The translations under genes were made by a program, and so were the position numbers. Of a stretch of DNA of 64,000 nt, positions 13,755 to 23,526 are shown one piece after another. The DNA is from Synechococcus sp. WH 8101 (GTDB lineage Bacteria; Cyanobacteriota; Cyanobacteriia; PCC-6307; Cyanobiaceae). A model generated the notes under the pieces. The model saw nothing but the letters and a program-made list of their open reading frames with translations. It had not been told where the DNA came from and made no database searches. Positions within the stretch are counted from its first letter, which is position 1. Every line of letters begins with the position of its first letter. The stretch lies in assembly GCF_004209775.1 (NCBI RefSeq), contig NZ_CP035914.1, positions 620,001-684,000 on the forward strand, in the 5' to 3' direction.

Positions 13755-14920
13755 ATGCCCGAAACCGCCTCCGTTGCAGCTGATCTGAGCGCACCGGATG
13801 ATCTGATCAACTTTCTCAAGGCCATTCCCGACGGCCGCTACCGGCGTGGCGTGCGTTACCCGCAGTGGTTCCTGCTGTTGGTGGCGGTGCTTGGGATCCT
13901 GAGCGGCTGCAGGAGCTCTCGCGATCTGGAGGCTTTTGCCAAGCGGCACCGGGAGGCGCTGAACCAGGCCCTGGACCTGAACTTCAAGCGCTGGCCGTCA
14001 GATGCCACCTTCCTTTACCTGTTCAATAAGGCGCATCTTCAGCAGTTTGGCGAGGTGCTGCAGGCCTGGATGATCAGCCAGATCCCAGGTGGCGCCGAGG
14101 GTCTGGACCAACTGGTCTGCGACGGGAAAACCCTGCGGGGCTCCGCCATCGAGACAGATGACGGCAACCACCGGTTCGTTGCCCAGGTCACCGTCTACGC
14201 CCGAGCCCTTGGGGTGGCGTTGGCCCAGACGACCTATGACACCCACGAGTCCAGTGAGAAGGCAGCGCTCAAGGAGCTGCTCAGCACGCTTGATCTCAAT
14301 GGCGTCCTGATCCAGGCCGACGCACTGCACACGACACAGGCGTTTTTCGCTGGTGCCTGGAGCAGGGGGCCGACCTCCTGTTGACCGTCAAATCCAACCA
14401 AAAGATCCTGTACCGGCAGATCGGCTGCCAGTTCGAGGGAAAGCGCAAGATCCCTTTTGCAGCAACGGATGTCGAGAAGCGGCACGGACGCCAGACACGC
14501 TGGGAACTCAAGGCCAAAGAGGCGCCAGAGCACATCAAGGCGAACTGGCCAGGCAGCGCCTGGATCGTGGAGGTGATCACCAGCAGCACGACCCTCAAAG
14601 GCAAGCGGGACATCGCCTGCCACAGATTCATCACCAGCCTGCGCACCACACCAGATGCTCTGCTGCGACTGGTCCGTCAGCGATGGAGCATTGAGAACGA
14701 GTGGCACTGGGTGCGCGATACGCAGCTCGGTGAGGACGCACACCGCTACACCAATCGGACCGGTGTCGGCGTGTTCTCCTTCCTGCGAACCGTGGTGATG
14801 AACCTGCTGCGCCGTGGTGGCTATCGCTCAATCCGCCAGGGCTTCCGGGAGCTGGCCTACGACATCAAAGGGATGCTGGCGTTGGGTGGGGTTCGGCTCG
14901 CGCAGGCGAATTCCGAATGA
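13755..14920 (+). pseudogene. ISAs1-family DDE transposase, frameshifted
   Basis: The first frame (13755 to a TGA near 14384) gives the N-terminal DUF4277-like region (IPDGRYRRGVRYPQWFLLLV) and the first catalytic Asp in VCDGKTLRGSA. It also carries the second region IQADALHTTQAFF. The continuation LEQGADLLLTVKSNQK and the DDE Glu block RQRWSIENEWHWVRD lie in the -1 frame to 14920. The switch fits loss of one T in a run now five long (near 14343-14347), since a sixth T restores F-R-W-C-L-E-Q-G. Decay by single deletion is simplest. Programmed -1 slippage is less likely because the heptamer is G-TTT-TTC rather than a classic slippery site. Confidence 0.88.
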
Positions 14921-14936
14921 CTTTCAGGCAGCCCTG
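14919..14936 (-). repeat. Right terminal inverted repeat of the IS
   Basis: On the minus strand CAGGGCTGCCTGAAAGTC, 16 of 18 identical to the left end. It overlaps the last two bases of the transposase stop codon. Confidence 0.9.
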
Positions 14937-14946
14937 GCTCTGTGAT
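14937..14946. repeat. Target-site duplication, right copy
   Basis: GCTCTGTGAT, identical to 13663-13672, directly after the right inverted repeat. Confidence 0.9.
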
Positions 14947-14965
14947 CAGGAGGGGGGCGTGGTGA

Positions 14966-17815
14966 TCAAGCGATCGCTTCGAATTTAACGATGGCGTCGT
15001 TGTAGTCGTAATCAGAGTTGCGATCGTATTGATCTTCAAATCCAACCGTGTAGTCGCCAAGGATGCGGGTATGGGTTGATTCTCCGATCAGATCGTGCCC
15101 CAGCGCGAAGATACCCCCTTCTTCTGTGAGAAGAACAGGCGCGAAGAGGCCTGTTTCTTCAACGGTCCAAGTGAATTCGCGCTGGGAATAGGGATTCAGT
15201 GTTTTTGAGCCGAATTGCGTTCCACTTTGCTCTTGGCCAAAGGTGTTGATCAAGAGGTCATTCATTTCTGAACTGTCGATGGCGCTGCCGAGGTAGCTCG
15301 CCTCACCCGTGATTGGATCTCGGTCGATTTTGATGATGGAAAAGCGATTGGTCATAGCGGCAATCGCATTCACGGCGATTTTGAGACGAGTGCCTTCTGT
15401 AAATGAGAAATAGGTATCGTCAGAACTGTCGCGCGCGGTGTCGTCATCGCTGACGGATTCCTTGCCATCAATGACCGGTGCAAAGCTTGCCGTCGCTGAG
15501 AAAAGACTGTCGCCAGTCTTGAGTCCCAAAAGCTGATAGCCGTTATCAGTTTCCTGAAGCTGAATAGAGCCTTGGATGGGATCAGGCGAGTTTTTTGTTT
15601 GTATTTCAAACTCAAGCGAGTCACCCGCATTCATCATCAAGGCTTGAGGCCCGTTGTCGTATTCGAAAGGAGCTTCTTCATCGGATCCACCCAAGGAGCC
15701 GCTGTAGATGCGTTGACCGTCTGCAGTGAGTTTGTAGATATCGATCAAGCTCAAGTAGTCGGTATCAACTTGATCCAGGTCAATCTGGACTGAGTGATTC
15801 AATTCTTCGTCGGAGGTAAATGAGAGTTGCCCCTGCTCATTGGATTCCAGGTTCATTACGTTCATGGCTGAGAGTAGGTGAACGTATCCGCCTTTATTGA
15901 TAATGCCTTCTCGTGTGGCTTGATAAATATTCTCGTAGAGATTGAAGAAGCTTGGGTCATAGGGACCTGGTCCCGAACTCAGGTTGTAGCTCGTGAAAAT
16001 ATTAAGTTCACCCTTTTGTTTTTCTTTGATGGCAAAGTAGGGATTGTCAATGGTTTCGACGTCGAGCTTGTAATAAGCAAGGTAGGTGGCTTTCTCTTCA
16101 TCGTCCTGCCATTCATCACTGTTGTCCCATTGCCAGACGGGCTTTTCACCCTGCCATGCCGATCGATCAAAGATGTATGGAAACGCTGCTGGGGTGTTGA
16201 ATGGGGCGAAGTCCCGCACTTGACTGTCGGATTGCCAGGAGGCGAGAGATCCTTCTCCGCCAAATAGCTTGGCCAGGTCTATCGGCACAGTGAAATCTTT
16301 GTCGAGACCTGTGACTTCTTTGGGAATAATCCCTGGGTCGGTATTGTTGACAAAAAAAGTAAGATCAAAATCTTGATCAACCCCATGCTCTCTTTGGATT
16401 TCGCTGACGATATTGGCGACTGTTGTGTTGTCGACGTAGCCGCCGTCGATGAATCTATAGTTTTGTGCGTTGGTTAGTTCGTTGAGGTTTTTGAAATTTT
16501 CTGGGTTTTCGTAGCGGGCTACTCCTCCAGAAAGGCTCACTGGCACAGCAAAGTTTGAGAATGCTCTGCTGAGTGTTGAAGAGAATCCCGTGATAATTGG
16601 TTTCAGGGTTGCATCAAAGGCGCCGTCTAGGACGTTGTTTAATACACTGACAACACCAGACCTAAGTCGTGGAGGGATCCAAGACAGGAGGCTTTCTGTT
16701 GTGGAATTTAGTTGAGATTTAATACTCTCAGGGTCGAGGTCGACACCCAGCTTGTCTTTAATCAGCCTGTTGAATGAGTTGATGGATGAAATATCTCCCG
16801 CGAAAGCTCCCGACAGGGTGGCTGCCTCGATAATTGAAAGATCGAGATTCAGTTCATTGTTCAGAGCTGCTCTCTTAGTATCGGTTGGGTTGCTAAAAAG
16901 ATTGAATTGATTGAATTGTTGCTCGAAGCTGCCACTCAGGGATGTAAATTTATTTGTTGGATTGACTCCGCCTCCGATCACCATGCTCATGGGCGTGATC
17001 AGCTGACCTTCGCGAAGCTCAGGGCTGTTTGATGTTGCACTCGTTGTGTAATATCGAGCAAGATTGCCAAACGAAGATACCCTTGTATTGTTGAATGCTC
17101 CAGGAAGAATCAGTTGCAGGCTCGTTGCCCATGGGTTGCGATTGATTTCGTTGAACCCTCTGGACATCAGGGTGCTCATTCCATAGGGGGAATAGGCGGT
17201 ATTTTTGACTAAATCGAGCCAATTAAAATTGTTTTGCGAGGCAAGGTACAGAAGCGTCGGGTAAAGGCCGTATTCGTTCCATGCTGTTTGTAGGGCCTGG
17301 ATGGACCCAAGGCTGTTAACAGCGAGATCGACAACTCCATTGTTGATTGTGGAGACGATGTCCGCGATAATGTCGTTTTTTCCGAGGAATAGTTCTGCTA
17401 ATTTTGCTGGAGCGACTACGAGAGGATTGCTGTTTAGCGCTTGATAGAGAGATGTTGACTTGATGTTTTTATTGAGTTCTTCTTTGAGGATTCTTTTGAT
17501 CAGTTCGGCAGCCTCTGTGGCATTCGGCTGAAAAATCTGCCGTTGCTGGCCCATGTAGCCACTGGTGAACCAGTCGTCGGCCTGATTGGCTAGGGCGTCG
17601 GCGAAGCCTGGCGAGTAGCTGAGCATGGTGAGAAACCAGCTACCACCCGAGTTGCCAGCCGCCCCGTTGAAGTTGTTGAGCAGCAGTCCAAAATCGCCAT
17701 CGGTTGCGCCACGTTCGCGCGCCATCTGCAGCGCCGCGCTCATCATTCCCGACGACACCGTATGGGTGTTCCATCCGCCGCCGGAGAAGCCGAGATAGCG
17801 CAGCGGAGTGGCCAT
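14966..17815 (-). CDS. Large cPLA2/patatin-like lipase with DUF4114-like C-terminal domain
   Basis: A 949-residue protein. The N-terminus has the oxyanion loop YLGFSGGGWNTHT (7-19) and a nucleophile elbow AGNSGGSWF with Ser56. The catalytic-dyad Asp is in YRFIDGGYVDNTT (Asp457), the arrangement of cytosolic phospholipase A2/patatin-type acylhydrolases. Residues 600-850 are beta-rich. The last 90 residues (VGFEDQYDRNSDYDYNDAIVKF) look like a calcium-binding DUF4114 domain, often found on secreted cyanobacterial proteins. No N-terminal signal is visible, so export, if any, would use a C-terminal signal. GC is about 45% in the middle and C-terminal part, well below the flanks, suggesting transfer. 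It ends 19 bases after the IS target duplication. Substrate unknown. Confidence 0.8.
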   Translation of the reverse strand: MATPLRYLGFSGGGWNTHTVSSGMMSAALQMARERGATDGDFGLLLNNFNGAAGNSGGSWFLTMLSYSPGFADALANQADDWFTSGYMGQQRQIFQPNATEAAELIKRILKEELNKNIKSTSLYQALNSNPLVVAPAKLAELFLGKNDIIADIVSTINNGVVDLAVNSLGSIQALQTAWNEYGLYPTLLYLASQNNFNWLDLVKNTAYSPYGMSTLMSRGFNEINRNPWATSLQLILPGAFNNTRVSSFGNLARYYTTSATSNSPELREGQLITPMSMVIGGGVNPTNKFTSLSGSFEQQFNQFNLFSNPTDTKRAALNNELNLDLSIIEAATLSGAFAGDISSINSFNRLIKDKLGVDLDPESIKSQLNSTTESLLSWIPPRLRSGVVSVLNNVLDGAFDATLKPIITGFSSTLSRAFSNFAVPVSLSGGVARYENPENFKNLNELTNAQNYRFIDGGYVDNTTVANIVSEIQREHGVDQDFDLTFFVNNTDPGIIPKEVTGLDKDFTVPIDLAKLFGGEGSLASWQSDSQVRDFAPFNTPAAFPYIFDRSAWQGEKPVWQWDNSDEWQDDEEKATYLAYYKLDVETIDNPYFAIKEKQKGELNIFTSYNLSSGPGPYDPSFFNLYENIYQATREGIINKGGYVHLLSAMNVMNLESNEQGQLSFTSDEELNHSVQIDLDQVDTDYLSLIDIYKLTADGQRIYSGSLGGSDEEAPFEYDNGPQALMMNAGDSLEFEIQTKNSPDPIQGSIQLQETDNGYQLLGLKTGDSLFSATASFAPVIDGKESVSDDDTARDSSDDTYFSFTEGTRLKIAVNAIAAMTNRFSIIKIDRDPITGEASYLGSAIDSSEMNDLLINTFGQEQSGTQFGSKTLNPYSQREFTWTVEETGLFAPVLLTEEGGIFALGHDLIGESTHTRILGDYTVGFEDQYDRNSDYDYNDAIVKFEAIA

Positions 17816-17965
17816 GGACTACTGGATTAATGCGTTTTCTGCACTTTAAGAGGCGCTGGAAGGTGTTGATCCCCAGCTCACCCGTCTTGGTCTGGTCTCA
17901 TTCCGGGGCTGTCGGCATCCGGTGCCCTTGGCATGATTCCAGCGTGGTGACGCACGCTGCTTCGC

Positions 17966-19819
17966 ATGTCTCGGCTCTCGTCCCTGTTGGGGCGCCCCCT
18001 CCCGCGCTCGGCGGCAGCCGATGAGCGCCTGCCCAATGTGCAGGCTCTGCCGATCCTCTCGTCCGACGCACTCTCCTCGGTGGCTTACGCCACGGAGGCC
18101 GCCCTGGGGGTGTTGATCCTGGGCGGGAGCGCCGCTCTGGGGCTGTCGGTGCCGATCACCCTGGCGATCATCGCCTTGATCGCCATCGTGGTGTTGTCGT
18201 ATCGCCAGGCGATCGCTGCCTATCCCAATGGTGGCGGCTCCTACGTGGTGGCGCGCGACAACCTGGGCCGCAATGTGGGGCTGGTGGCTGCCGCCGCTCT
18301 GCTGATCGACTACACGCTCACGGCTGCGGTGAGCCTGATGGCCGGCACCCAGGCCCTGTCCTCCTTGGTGCCGGAGCTGTTGCCCCATGAGGTGTCGCTG
18401 TCGCTGCTGCTGTTGGCGCTGGTGGGCTGGGCGAATCTTCGCGGTGTGAAGGAGGCCGGCCGTGTGTTTGCGATCCCCACCTATGCCTTTGTGGTGATGG
18501 TGGTGCTCCTCACCCTGGCGGGTCTCAAAGACCTCACCTTCCACCACGGTTGGGCTCCTGACGCCCCGCCGGTGGTGCAGGGGCTGGAGCCGATTGGCCT
18601 GTTTCTGATTCTGCGTGCCTTCAGCTCCGGATGCTCGGCGATGACGGGAATCGAGGCGATCGCCAATGGCGTGAAGGTGTTCAAGGAACCCGCCCCCGCC
18701 AATGCGCGCAAGACGCTGCTGGTGATGGGGGTGTTGCTCTCGGCGATGTTCCTGGCGGTGAGCGGCATGGGGTTCATGTATGGCATCGCCCCCAACCCCA
18801 AGGTCACTGTGCTGGCACAGATCGGAATGCGGGTGTTCGGCGAGAACAGTGCCTTGCTGTGGGCCTTGCAGATCGCCACCCTGTTGATTCTGGTGCTGGC
18901 CGCCAACACCGCCTTCGCTGGCTTTCCGCGCCTGGCCGCCATGCTGGCGGAAGATCGCTGCCTACCTCGGCAGATGAGCTGGCTGGGCGATCGGTTGGTG
19001 TATCAGAACGGCATCGGTGTGCTGTTGGCCTTTACGGCTGTGATCATCCTGATCTGCCGTGGTGACACCACGGTGGCGGTGAATCTCTATGCCCTCGGGG
19101 TGTTCACCGCGTTCACGCTGTCGCAGCTGGGTCTGGTGCGCCGCTGGGCACGGCTCAGGGGAGAGGGGTGGCAGGGGCGGATGCTGATGAATGCCCTTGG
19201 CGCCCTCGCCACCTTCCTGGTGTTGGTGGTGATTGTGGTGAGCAAGTTCGATGAGGGGGCCTGGACGGTGGTGATCGCGATCCCTCTCCTGGTGGCGGGA
19301 TTGGCACGGATCCGTCGTCGCTACCGCCAGGTGTATGCGGCGATCGCGCCAGCGGAGGGGATGGCGCCGCTCAGCTGCCCGCCGCGAACCACCGCGACGG
19401 GCCATCACTGCATCGTCTGGATCGCCGGGCTCACCATGCCGTCGTTCGAAGCGGTGCGGTATGCCTGTTCCTTCGCTGACTCGGTCACGGCTGTGATGGT
19501 GCTGGAGGAGGCGGATGAGGCTGGCTTGATCAGCGCGGAGTGGGACCGCTTGGTTGGAACGCAGACGGGCAATCTTGAGTTCAAATTGCTCGACAGCCCG
19601 TTCAGTTCGCTGTTGGATCCCTTCTGTGACTACGTGGAACAGGAGGAGAAGCAGCACCCGGAACGCACCACCACGGTGGTGATGCCGATGGCGATTCCGC
19701 GCGATCGCCTCGATATGACTCTGCTCAATCAACGCGCCCTGAATCTGTTCCGGGCCCTGTCGACCGACGGCAGCCGGGTGTTCTCGATCGTGCGCTACTA
19801 CGTGGAGGAACCTGCCTGA
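17966..19819 (+). CDS. KimA-like potassium/proton symporter (APC superfamily)
   Basis: A 617-residue, roughly 12-helix permease. The opening block LSSDALSSVAYATEAALGVL, then LSYRQAIAAYPNGGGSYVVA and LIDYTLTAAVSLMAGTQAL match Bacillus KimA (YdaO), a high-affinity K+ importer. It is often annotated simply as an amino-acid permease. The C-terminal cytosolic part (from about residue 470: HHCIVWIAGLTMPSFEAVRYA) resembles the extra regulatory domain of KimA proteins. The start is ATG at 17966. It is followed by queA after six bases. Potassium as substrate is inferred from similarity to KimA. Confidence 0.82.
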   Translation: MSRLSSLLGRPLPRSAAADERLPNVQALPILSSDALSSVAYATEAALGVLILGGSAALGLSVPITLAIIALIAIVVLSYRQAIAAYPNGGGSYVVARDNLGRNVGLVAAAALLIDYTLTAAVSLMAGTQALSSLVPELLPHEVSLSLLLLALVGWANLRGVKEAGRVFAIPTYAFVVMVVLLTLAGLKDLTFHHGWAPDAPPVVQGLEPIGLFLILRAFSSGCSAMTGIEAIANGVKVFKEPAPANARKTLLVMGVLLSAMFLAVSGMGFMYGIAPNPKVTVLAQIGMRVFGENSALLWALQIATLLILVLAANTAFAGFPRLAAMLAEDRCLPRQMSWLGDRLVYQNGIGVLLAFTAVIILICRGDTTVAVNLYALGVFTAFTLSQLGLVRRWARLRGEGWQGRMLMNALGALATFLVLVVIVVSKFDEGAWTVVIAIPLLVAGLARIRRRYRQVYAAIAPAEGMAPLSCPPRTTATGHHCIVWIAGLTMPSFEAVRYACSFADSVTAVMVLEEADEAGLISAEWDRLVGTQTGNLEFKLLDSPFSSLLDPFCDYVEQEEKQHPERTTTVVMPMAIPRDRLDMTLLNQRALNLFRALSTDGSRVFSIVRYYVEEPA

Positions 19820-19825
19820 CGCTCG

Positions 19826-20944
19826 GTGCCCGATCCAAGGGATTGTCTGCTCAGTTCCTACGACTACAAGCTTCCCGAGGAGCGCATCGCCCAAGAGCCG
19901 ATCGAGCCCCGGCATGCGGCAAGGTTGTTGATGGTTCCACCGGTTGGGGCTGAGCTCGAGCAGGTGCGTCATGAGACGGTGTGGGACTGGCAGAACGCGC
20001 TCCAGCCCGGCGATCTTCTGGTGGTGAATGACACCCGGGTGCTGCGGGCGCGGCTGCGGGTGCGGCGATCGGGGGGCGGTTTGGCGGAGCTGCTGGTGCT
20101 GGAGCCACGGGGGCAGGGGCGCTGGCTCTGTCTGGCGCGGCCGGGCAAGAAACTCCGCCCCGGTGATCAGGTGTGGCTCGAGGCCCAGGCGCAGGAGCCG
20201 CTGCCGTTGCAGGTGCTCGCCAGCGATGCGGCCAGCGGCGGTCGCATTGTGCAATTCCCCCCCGGCTGTGAGGACGCAATCGCGATCGAAGCGCTGCTAG
20301 AGAGCTACGGGGAGGTGCCGCTGCCCCCATACATCAACCGCCACGATGAGGCGGACCAGACCCGCTACCAAACGCGTTACGCCGCACGACCCGGTGCTGT
20401 GGCAGCGCCCACCGCGGGGTTGCATCTAAGTGATCCCCTGCTGGCGGCGATCCGGGCGCGGGGGGTGCAACTTGCCACGGTGACGCTGCATGTGGGCCTG
20501 GGCACGTTTCGGCCGGTGGAGATGGAAGATCTCAGGGCCTTGACGCTGCACAGTGAGTGGGTGGAGGTGTCACCCGCCTTGGTGGAGGCAGTGGAGGCAT
20601 GCCGGGCCCGGGGTGGACGGGTGATCGCCGTGGGCACCACCAGCGTGCGTGCTCTGGAAGGTGCTGCGGCCGCCGCCGGCGGCACGCTTCAGCCCCTGAA
20701 AGGACCAGTGGATCTGGTGATTCAACCCGGCTTTCGCTTCGCCGTGGTGCAGGGGCTGCTCACCAACTTCCACCTGCCGAAAAGTTCACTCCTGCTGCTG
20801 GTGAGTGCGCTGATCGGTAGGGAGCGGTTGCTGCAGTTGTACGACGCTGCAATCAAGCAGCACTATCGCTTCTATTCCTATGGCGATGCCATGTGGATTG
20901 ATCCGGGGGCGGTGTTGCCGGACGCCCGCCCCCTCGGCACCTGA
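19826..20944 (+). CDS. queA: S-adenosylmethionine:tRNA ribosyltransferase-isomerase
   Basis: QueA converts preQ1 at tRNA position 34 to epoxyqueuosine using the ribosyl part of SAM. Typical blocks are present: [18 protein letters not shown] at the start, [34 protein letters not shown] and [15 protein letters not shown]. The C-terminus has [19 protein letters not shown]. 372 residues is slightly above the usual 340-360. The start is GTG at 19826, six bases after the permease gene, so they are probably cotranscribed. Confidence 0.95.
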   Translation: MPDPRDCLLSSYDYKLPEERIAQEPIEPRHAARLLMVPPVGAELEQVRHETVWDWQNALQPGDLLVVNDTRVLRARLRVRRSGGGLAELLVLEPRGQGRWLCLARPGKKLRPGDQVWLEAQAQEPLPLQVLASDAASGGRIVQFPPGCEDAIAIEALLESYGEVPLPPYINRHDEADQTRYQTRYAARPGAVAAPTAGLHLSDPLLAAIRARGVQLATVTLHVGLGTFRPVEMEDLRALTLHSEWVEVSPALVEAVEACRARGGRVIAVGTTSVRALEGAAAAAGGTLQPLKGPVDLVIQPGFRFAVVQGLLTNFHLPKSSLLLLVSALIGRERLLQLYDAAIKQHYRFYSYGDAMWIDPGAVLPDARPLGT

Positions 20945-20955
20945 GTTGTGGCTGC

Positions 20956-21942
20956 TCAGGCCGCCACCGGCTGCTCGATGATGCCGGTGGGCACATCCGC
21001 GAACATCACCGAGGACAGATAGCGCTCCGCCAGGTCGGGCAGCACCACCACGATCGTTTTGCCGGCGTAGGCGTCCTGCTGGGCGAGGCGGATGGCGGCT
21101 GCAGCAGCAGCACCACAGGAAATGCCCACCAGCAGACCTTCTTCCTTGGCGAGGCGAAGGGCCATTGCAATGGATTCCTCGTTGGTGACCTGCTCTACCT
21201 TGTCGACGACGGAGAGGTCGAGGTTCTTGGGAATGAAGCCGGCGCCGATGCCCTGGATCTTGTGGGGCCCAGGTTTGACCTCTTCTCCATTGAGGGTCTG
21301 GGTGATCACGGGGCTGTGGGCCGGTTCCACCGCCACGGATTCGATCGCCTTGCCGGCCTGGTTCTTGATGTAGCGCGACACGCCGGTGATCGTGCCGCCG
21401 GTGCCGACGCCGGCCACGAGCACATCGATGGCGCCGTCGCAGTCGTTCCAGATCTCAGGACCGGTGGTTTTCTCGTGAATTTCGGGGTTGGCGGGGTTCT
21501 CGAACTGACCGGGCATGAAGTATTTGGCCGGATCGCTGTCGGCGATCTGCTTGGCCTTGGCAATCGCTCCTGGCATGCCCTTGGCCGCTTCGGTGAGCAC
21601 GATCTCGGCGCCGAGCACCGCCATCACGCGGCGGCGCTCGATCGACATCGACTCGGGCATCGTGAGGATCAGCTTGTAGCCCCGAGCCGCGGCGGTGAAG
21701 GCCAGGGCGATACCGGTGTTGCCGGAGGTGGGCTCAACGATTGTTTTACCTTCGCTGAGCACACCGCGTTTCTCGGCATCCCAGATCATGTTGGCGCCGA
21801 TGCGGCACTTCACGCTGTAGGCGGGGTTGCGGCCTTCCACCTTGGCGAGCACGGTGGCTTTGCAACCCTTGGTCACATGGTTGAGACGCACCAGGGGGGT
21901 ATTGCCGATGGCCTGGCTGTTATCGGCGTAAACGCGAGACAT
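20956..21942 (-). CDS. cysK: Cysteine synthase A (O-acetylserine sulfhydrylase)
   Basis: This PLP enzyme makes cysteine from O-acetylserine and sulfide. The PLP lysine lies in [12 protein letters not shown]. The asparagine loop is [13 protein letters not shown], the phosphate-binding loop is [18 protein letters not shown] and the C-terminus has [11 protein letters not shown]. 328 residues is family length. It lies downstream of, and in the same direction as, the two gamma-family enzymes (102-base gap), forming a sulfur amino-acid cluster. It is convergent with queA. Confidence 0.95.
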   Translation of the reverse strand: MSRVYADNSQAIGNTPLVRLNHVTKGCKATVLAKVEGRNPAYSVKCRIGANMIWDAEKRGVLSEGKTIVEPTSGNTGIALAFTAAARGYKLILTMPESMSIERRRVMAVLGAEIVLTEAAKGMPGAIAKAKQIADSDPAKYFMPGQFENPANPEIHEKTTGPEIWNDCDGAIDVLVAGVGTGGTITGVSRYIKNQAGKAIESVAVEPAHSPVITQTLNGEEVKPGPHKIQGIGAGFIPKNLDLSVVDKVEQVTNEESIAMALRLAKEEGLLVGISCGAAAAAAIRLAQQDAYAGKTIVVVLPDLAERYLSSVMFADVPTGIIEQPVAA

Positions 21943-22044
21943 GGTGGGAAAACGCAGGTGCCCAATCGCGTCAATGTAGAGAGTCTTCAGCGGGATCCGG
22001 CCGGCTGTTAAGGCCTTGTTCAGACTTGCTCCACGCTGGTGATC

Positions 22045-23526
22045 TCAGGCCGACAGGGCCGTGTGGAAGCGGTTCCAGAGCTCATCTGGATCCTCCAATC
22101 CCACCGACACCCGCAGCAGGTCGGAGGGCACGCCGCAGCTTTCGGCCCAGCCCAGCTCGTCGTAGTGGGCGAGCAGCACATAGGGGCAACAGAGCGTGAA
22201 GGTGGTGCCGAGGCTGGGGCCCTTGCATACCGCCAGGGCGTCATAGACCCGCTGGGCCTTGTCGCTGCCGCCTTTCAGCTCAAACGACAGCAGGCAGCCA
22301 TGTCCTGAGCTGGGTCGCATCAGGGCGCGAAAGTTGGGGCAGCCCGCTGGATGGAACACGCGGGCCACCGCCGGGTGCTGCGCCAACCTCTCAGCCAGTT
22401 CCAGAGCGTGGCGGTTGAGCCGAGGCAGGCGCTCCTCCAGATCGCGGCTGCCCTCCTCGAGGGCGATGGCGTCGGCATCGGCCAGGGGGGCCAGCGCCAC
22501 GGCGTTCGGGTCGTCGCCATCTCCCCTCGGTTGCAGCCACCGCGCTCGGGGGCTCACGATCAGGCTGCCCGCCAGCACATCACCGCGGCCGGCGAAGCTC
22601 TTGGTGAGGGAGCTGAACACCAGGTCGGCATAGGGCAGGGCATCGATGTTCAGCCCAGAGCCGATCGTGTCGTCGGCAATTACCGGGATAGCGCGGGCGT
22701 GGGCGAGCCGGGCGATGGCGGCAAGATCCACGCAGCGCAGCAGGGGATTGCTCGGCAGTTCCACCACCACCGCCATCGGTTGCAGGCGATCCAGCGCTGC
22801 CTCCACCGCTGAGGGCGATGGGTCGAGGAGCAGTTCACCGCCGTGAAACAGCACCTGGGGCTGCTTGAGCACATCCACATAGGGAAAGCCGATCTGCAGG
22901 GTGGGACGCCCAGGACGCAGGGCGCAGACCCGGCGCAGAGCCTGATGCAGCGCCGCCATGCCTGAGGGATGGAGGCTGATGGCTTCGCTTGGGCAGCCGT
23001 AGATCCGCGCCAGGCGTTCGATCAGCGTGCGCTTCGCGGCGACTCCAGCCTCCGGGGCTGGGGCGCGCTCTCGGCCCAGGGCGATGGCGGCCAGCCGCGA
23101 GGAGGCACCGAGACCGGCGTGCTGCCAGAAGGCCTTCGCTGCCGCCGTGCTGGTCCGATCCGCGATCAGGCAAGGCAATTCGCGCACCATGACGATCGAG
23201 GTATGGGCCTCGGGCGTCGTGCGGCGGCAGTGCGTCTGGGCGGCGCGGGCGGCGGCTTCGGTGGGGTAAGGCCAGGCGCTGGTCGCGTCCGGAGTGTTGG
23301 TCACGGCCAGCGCGCAGCGGGCCAGCTCCTCCACCAGGGTATGGAAGCCGAAGCGGGGATAGATCGCGCGCAGGGCCTTGCGGCAGGCGGGATCCTTTTC
23401 CTCGTAAGCGATCACGTCCTGCCAGCGGGGCAGGGCCACCGACACGGCATGCACGGCGTCGGGCAGCGGATGGCCCAGTTCGGCGGCCTGCCAGCAGGGG
23501 TCGCGCAGCAGATCACGCCCGCTCAT
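22045..23526 (-). CDS. Fungal-type cystathionine gamma-synthase
   Basis: A Cys/Met-metabolism PLP enzyme of 493 residues, about 110 longer than bacterial MetB. The extra N-terminus contains LGHPLPDAVHAVSVALPRWQD, then VIAYEEKDP and YPRFGFHTLVEELA. These are landmarks of the fungal cystathionine gamma-synthase family (Str2/Met-7 type). The PLP lysine is in FSSLTKSFAGRGDVLAG. The C-terminal half is standard fold type I. It overlaps the upstream gamma-family gene by four bases (ATGA) and precedes cysK. The expected role is transsulfuration of O-acyl-homoserine with cysteine to cystathionine. The adjacent paralogue makes the exact division of labour uncertain. Confidence 0.78.
   Translation of the reverse strand: MSGRDLLRDPCWQAAELGHPLPDAVHAVSVALPRWQDVIAYEEKDPACRKALRAIYPRFGFHTLVEELARCALAVTNTPDATSAWPYPTEAAARAAQTHCRRTTPEAHTSIVMVRELPCLIADRTSTAAAKAFWQHAGLGASSRLAAIALGRERAPAPEAGVAAKRTLIERLARIYGCPSEAISLHPSGMAALHQALRRVCALRPGRPTLQIGFPYVDVLKQPQVLFHGGELLLDPSPSAVEAALDRLQPMAVVVELPSNPLLRCVDLAAIARLAHARAIPVIADDTIGSGLNIDALPYADLVFSSLTKSFAGRGDVLAGSLIVSPRARWLQPRGDGDDPNAVALAPLADADAIALEEGSRDLEERLPRLNRHALELAERLAQHPAVARVFHPAGCPNFRALMRPSSGHGCLLSFELKGGSDKAQRVYDALAVCKGPSLGTTFTLCCPYVLLAHYDELGWAESCGVPSDLLRVSVGLEDPDELWNRFHTALSA

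Larger units (their letters stand above)
13673..14936 (+). mobile_element. ISAs1-family insertion sequence (1264 bp)
   Basis: Terminal inverted repeats CAGGGCCGCCTAAAAGTC (13673-13690) and, at the right end, the complement of CAGGGCTGCCTGAAAGTC (14919-14936) match at 16 of 18 positions. Perfect 10-bp target duplications flank the element. One transposase frame fills the interior, broken by a frameshift. In the reconstructed empty site the target is bracketed by CCTG and CAGG, the same tetranucleotides that begin the element's ends. That gives the flanks an 18-base direct repeat overall. Confidence 0.93.

Noticed and set aside
13755-14920. Programmed -1 frameshift making a fusion transposase
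   Set aside because: The slip sequence is G-TTT-TTC, not a classic X-XXY-YYZ heptamer, and I saw no strong downstream stimulator. A one-base deletion explains the data more simply.
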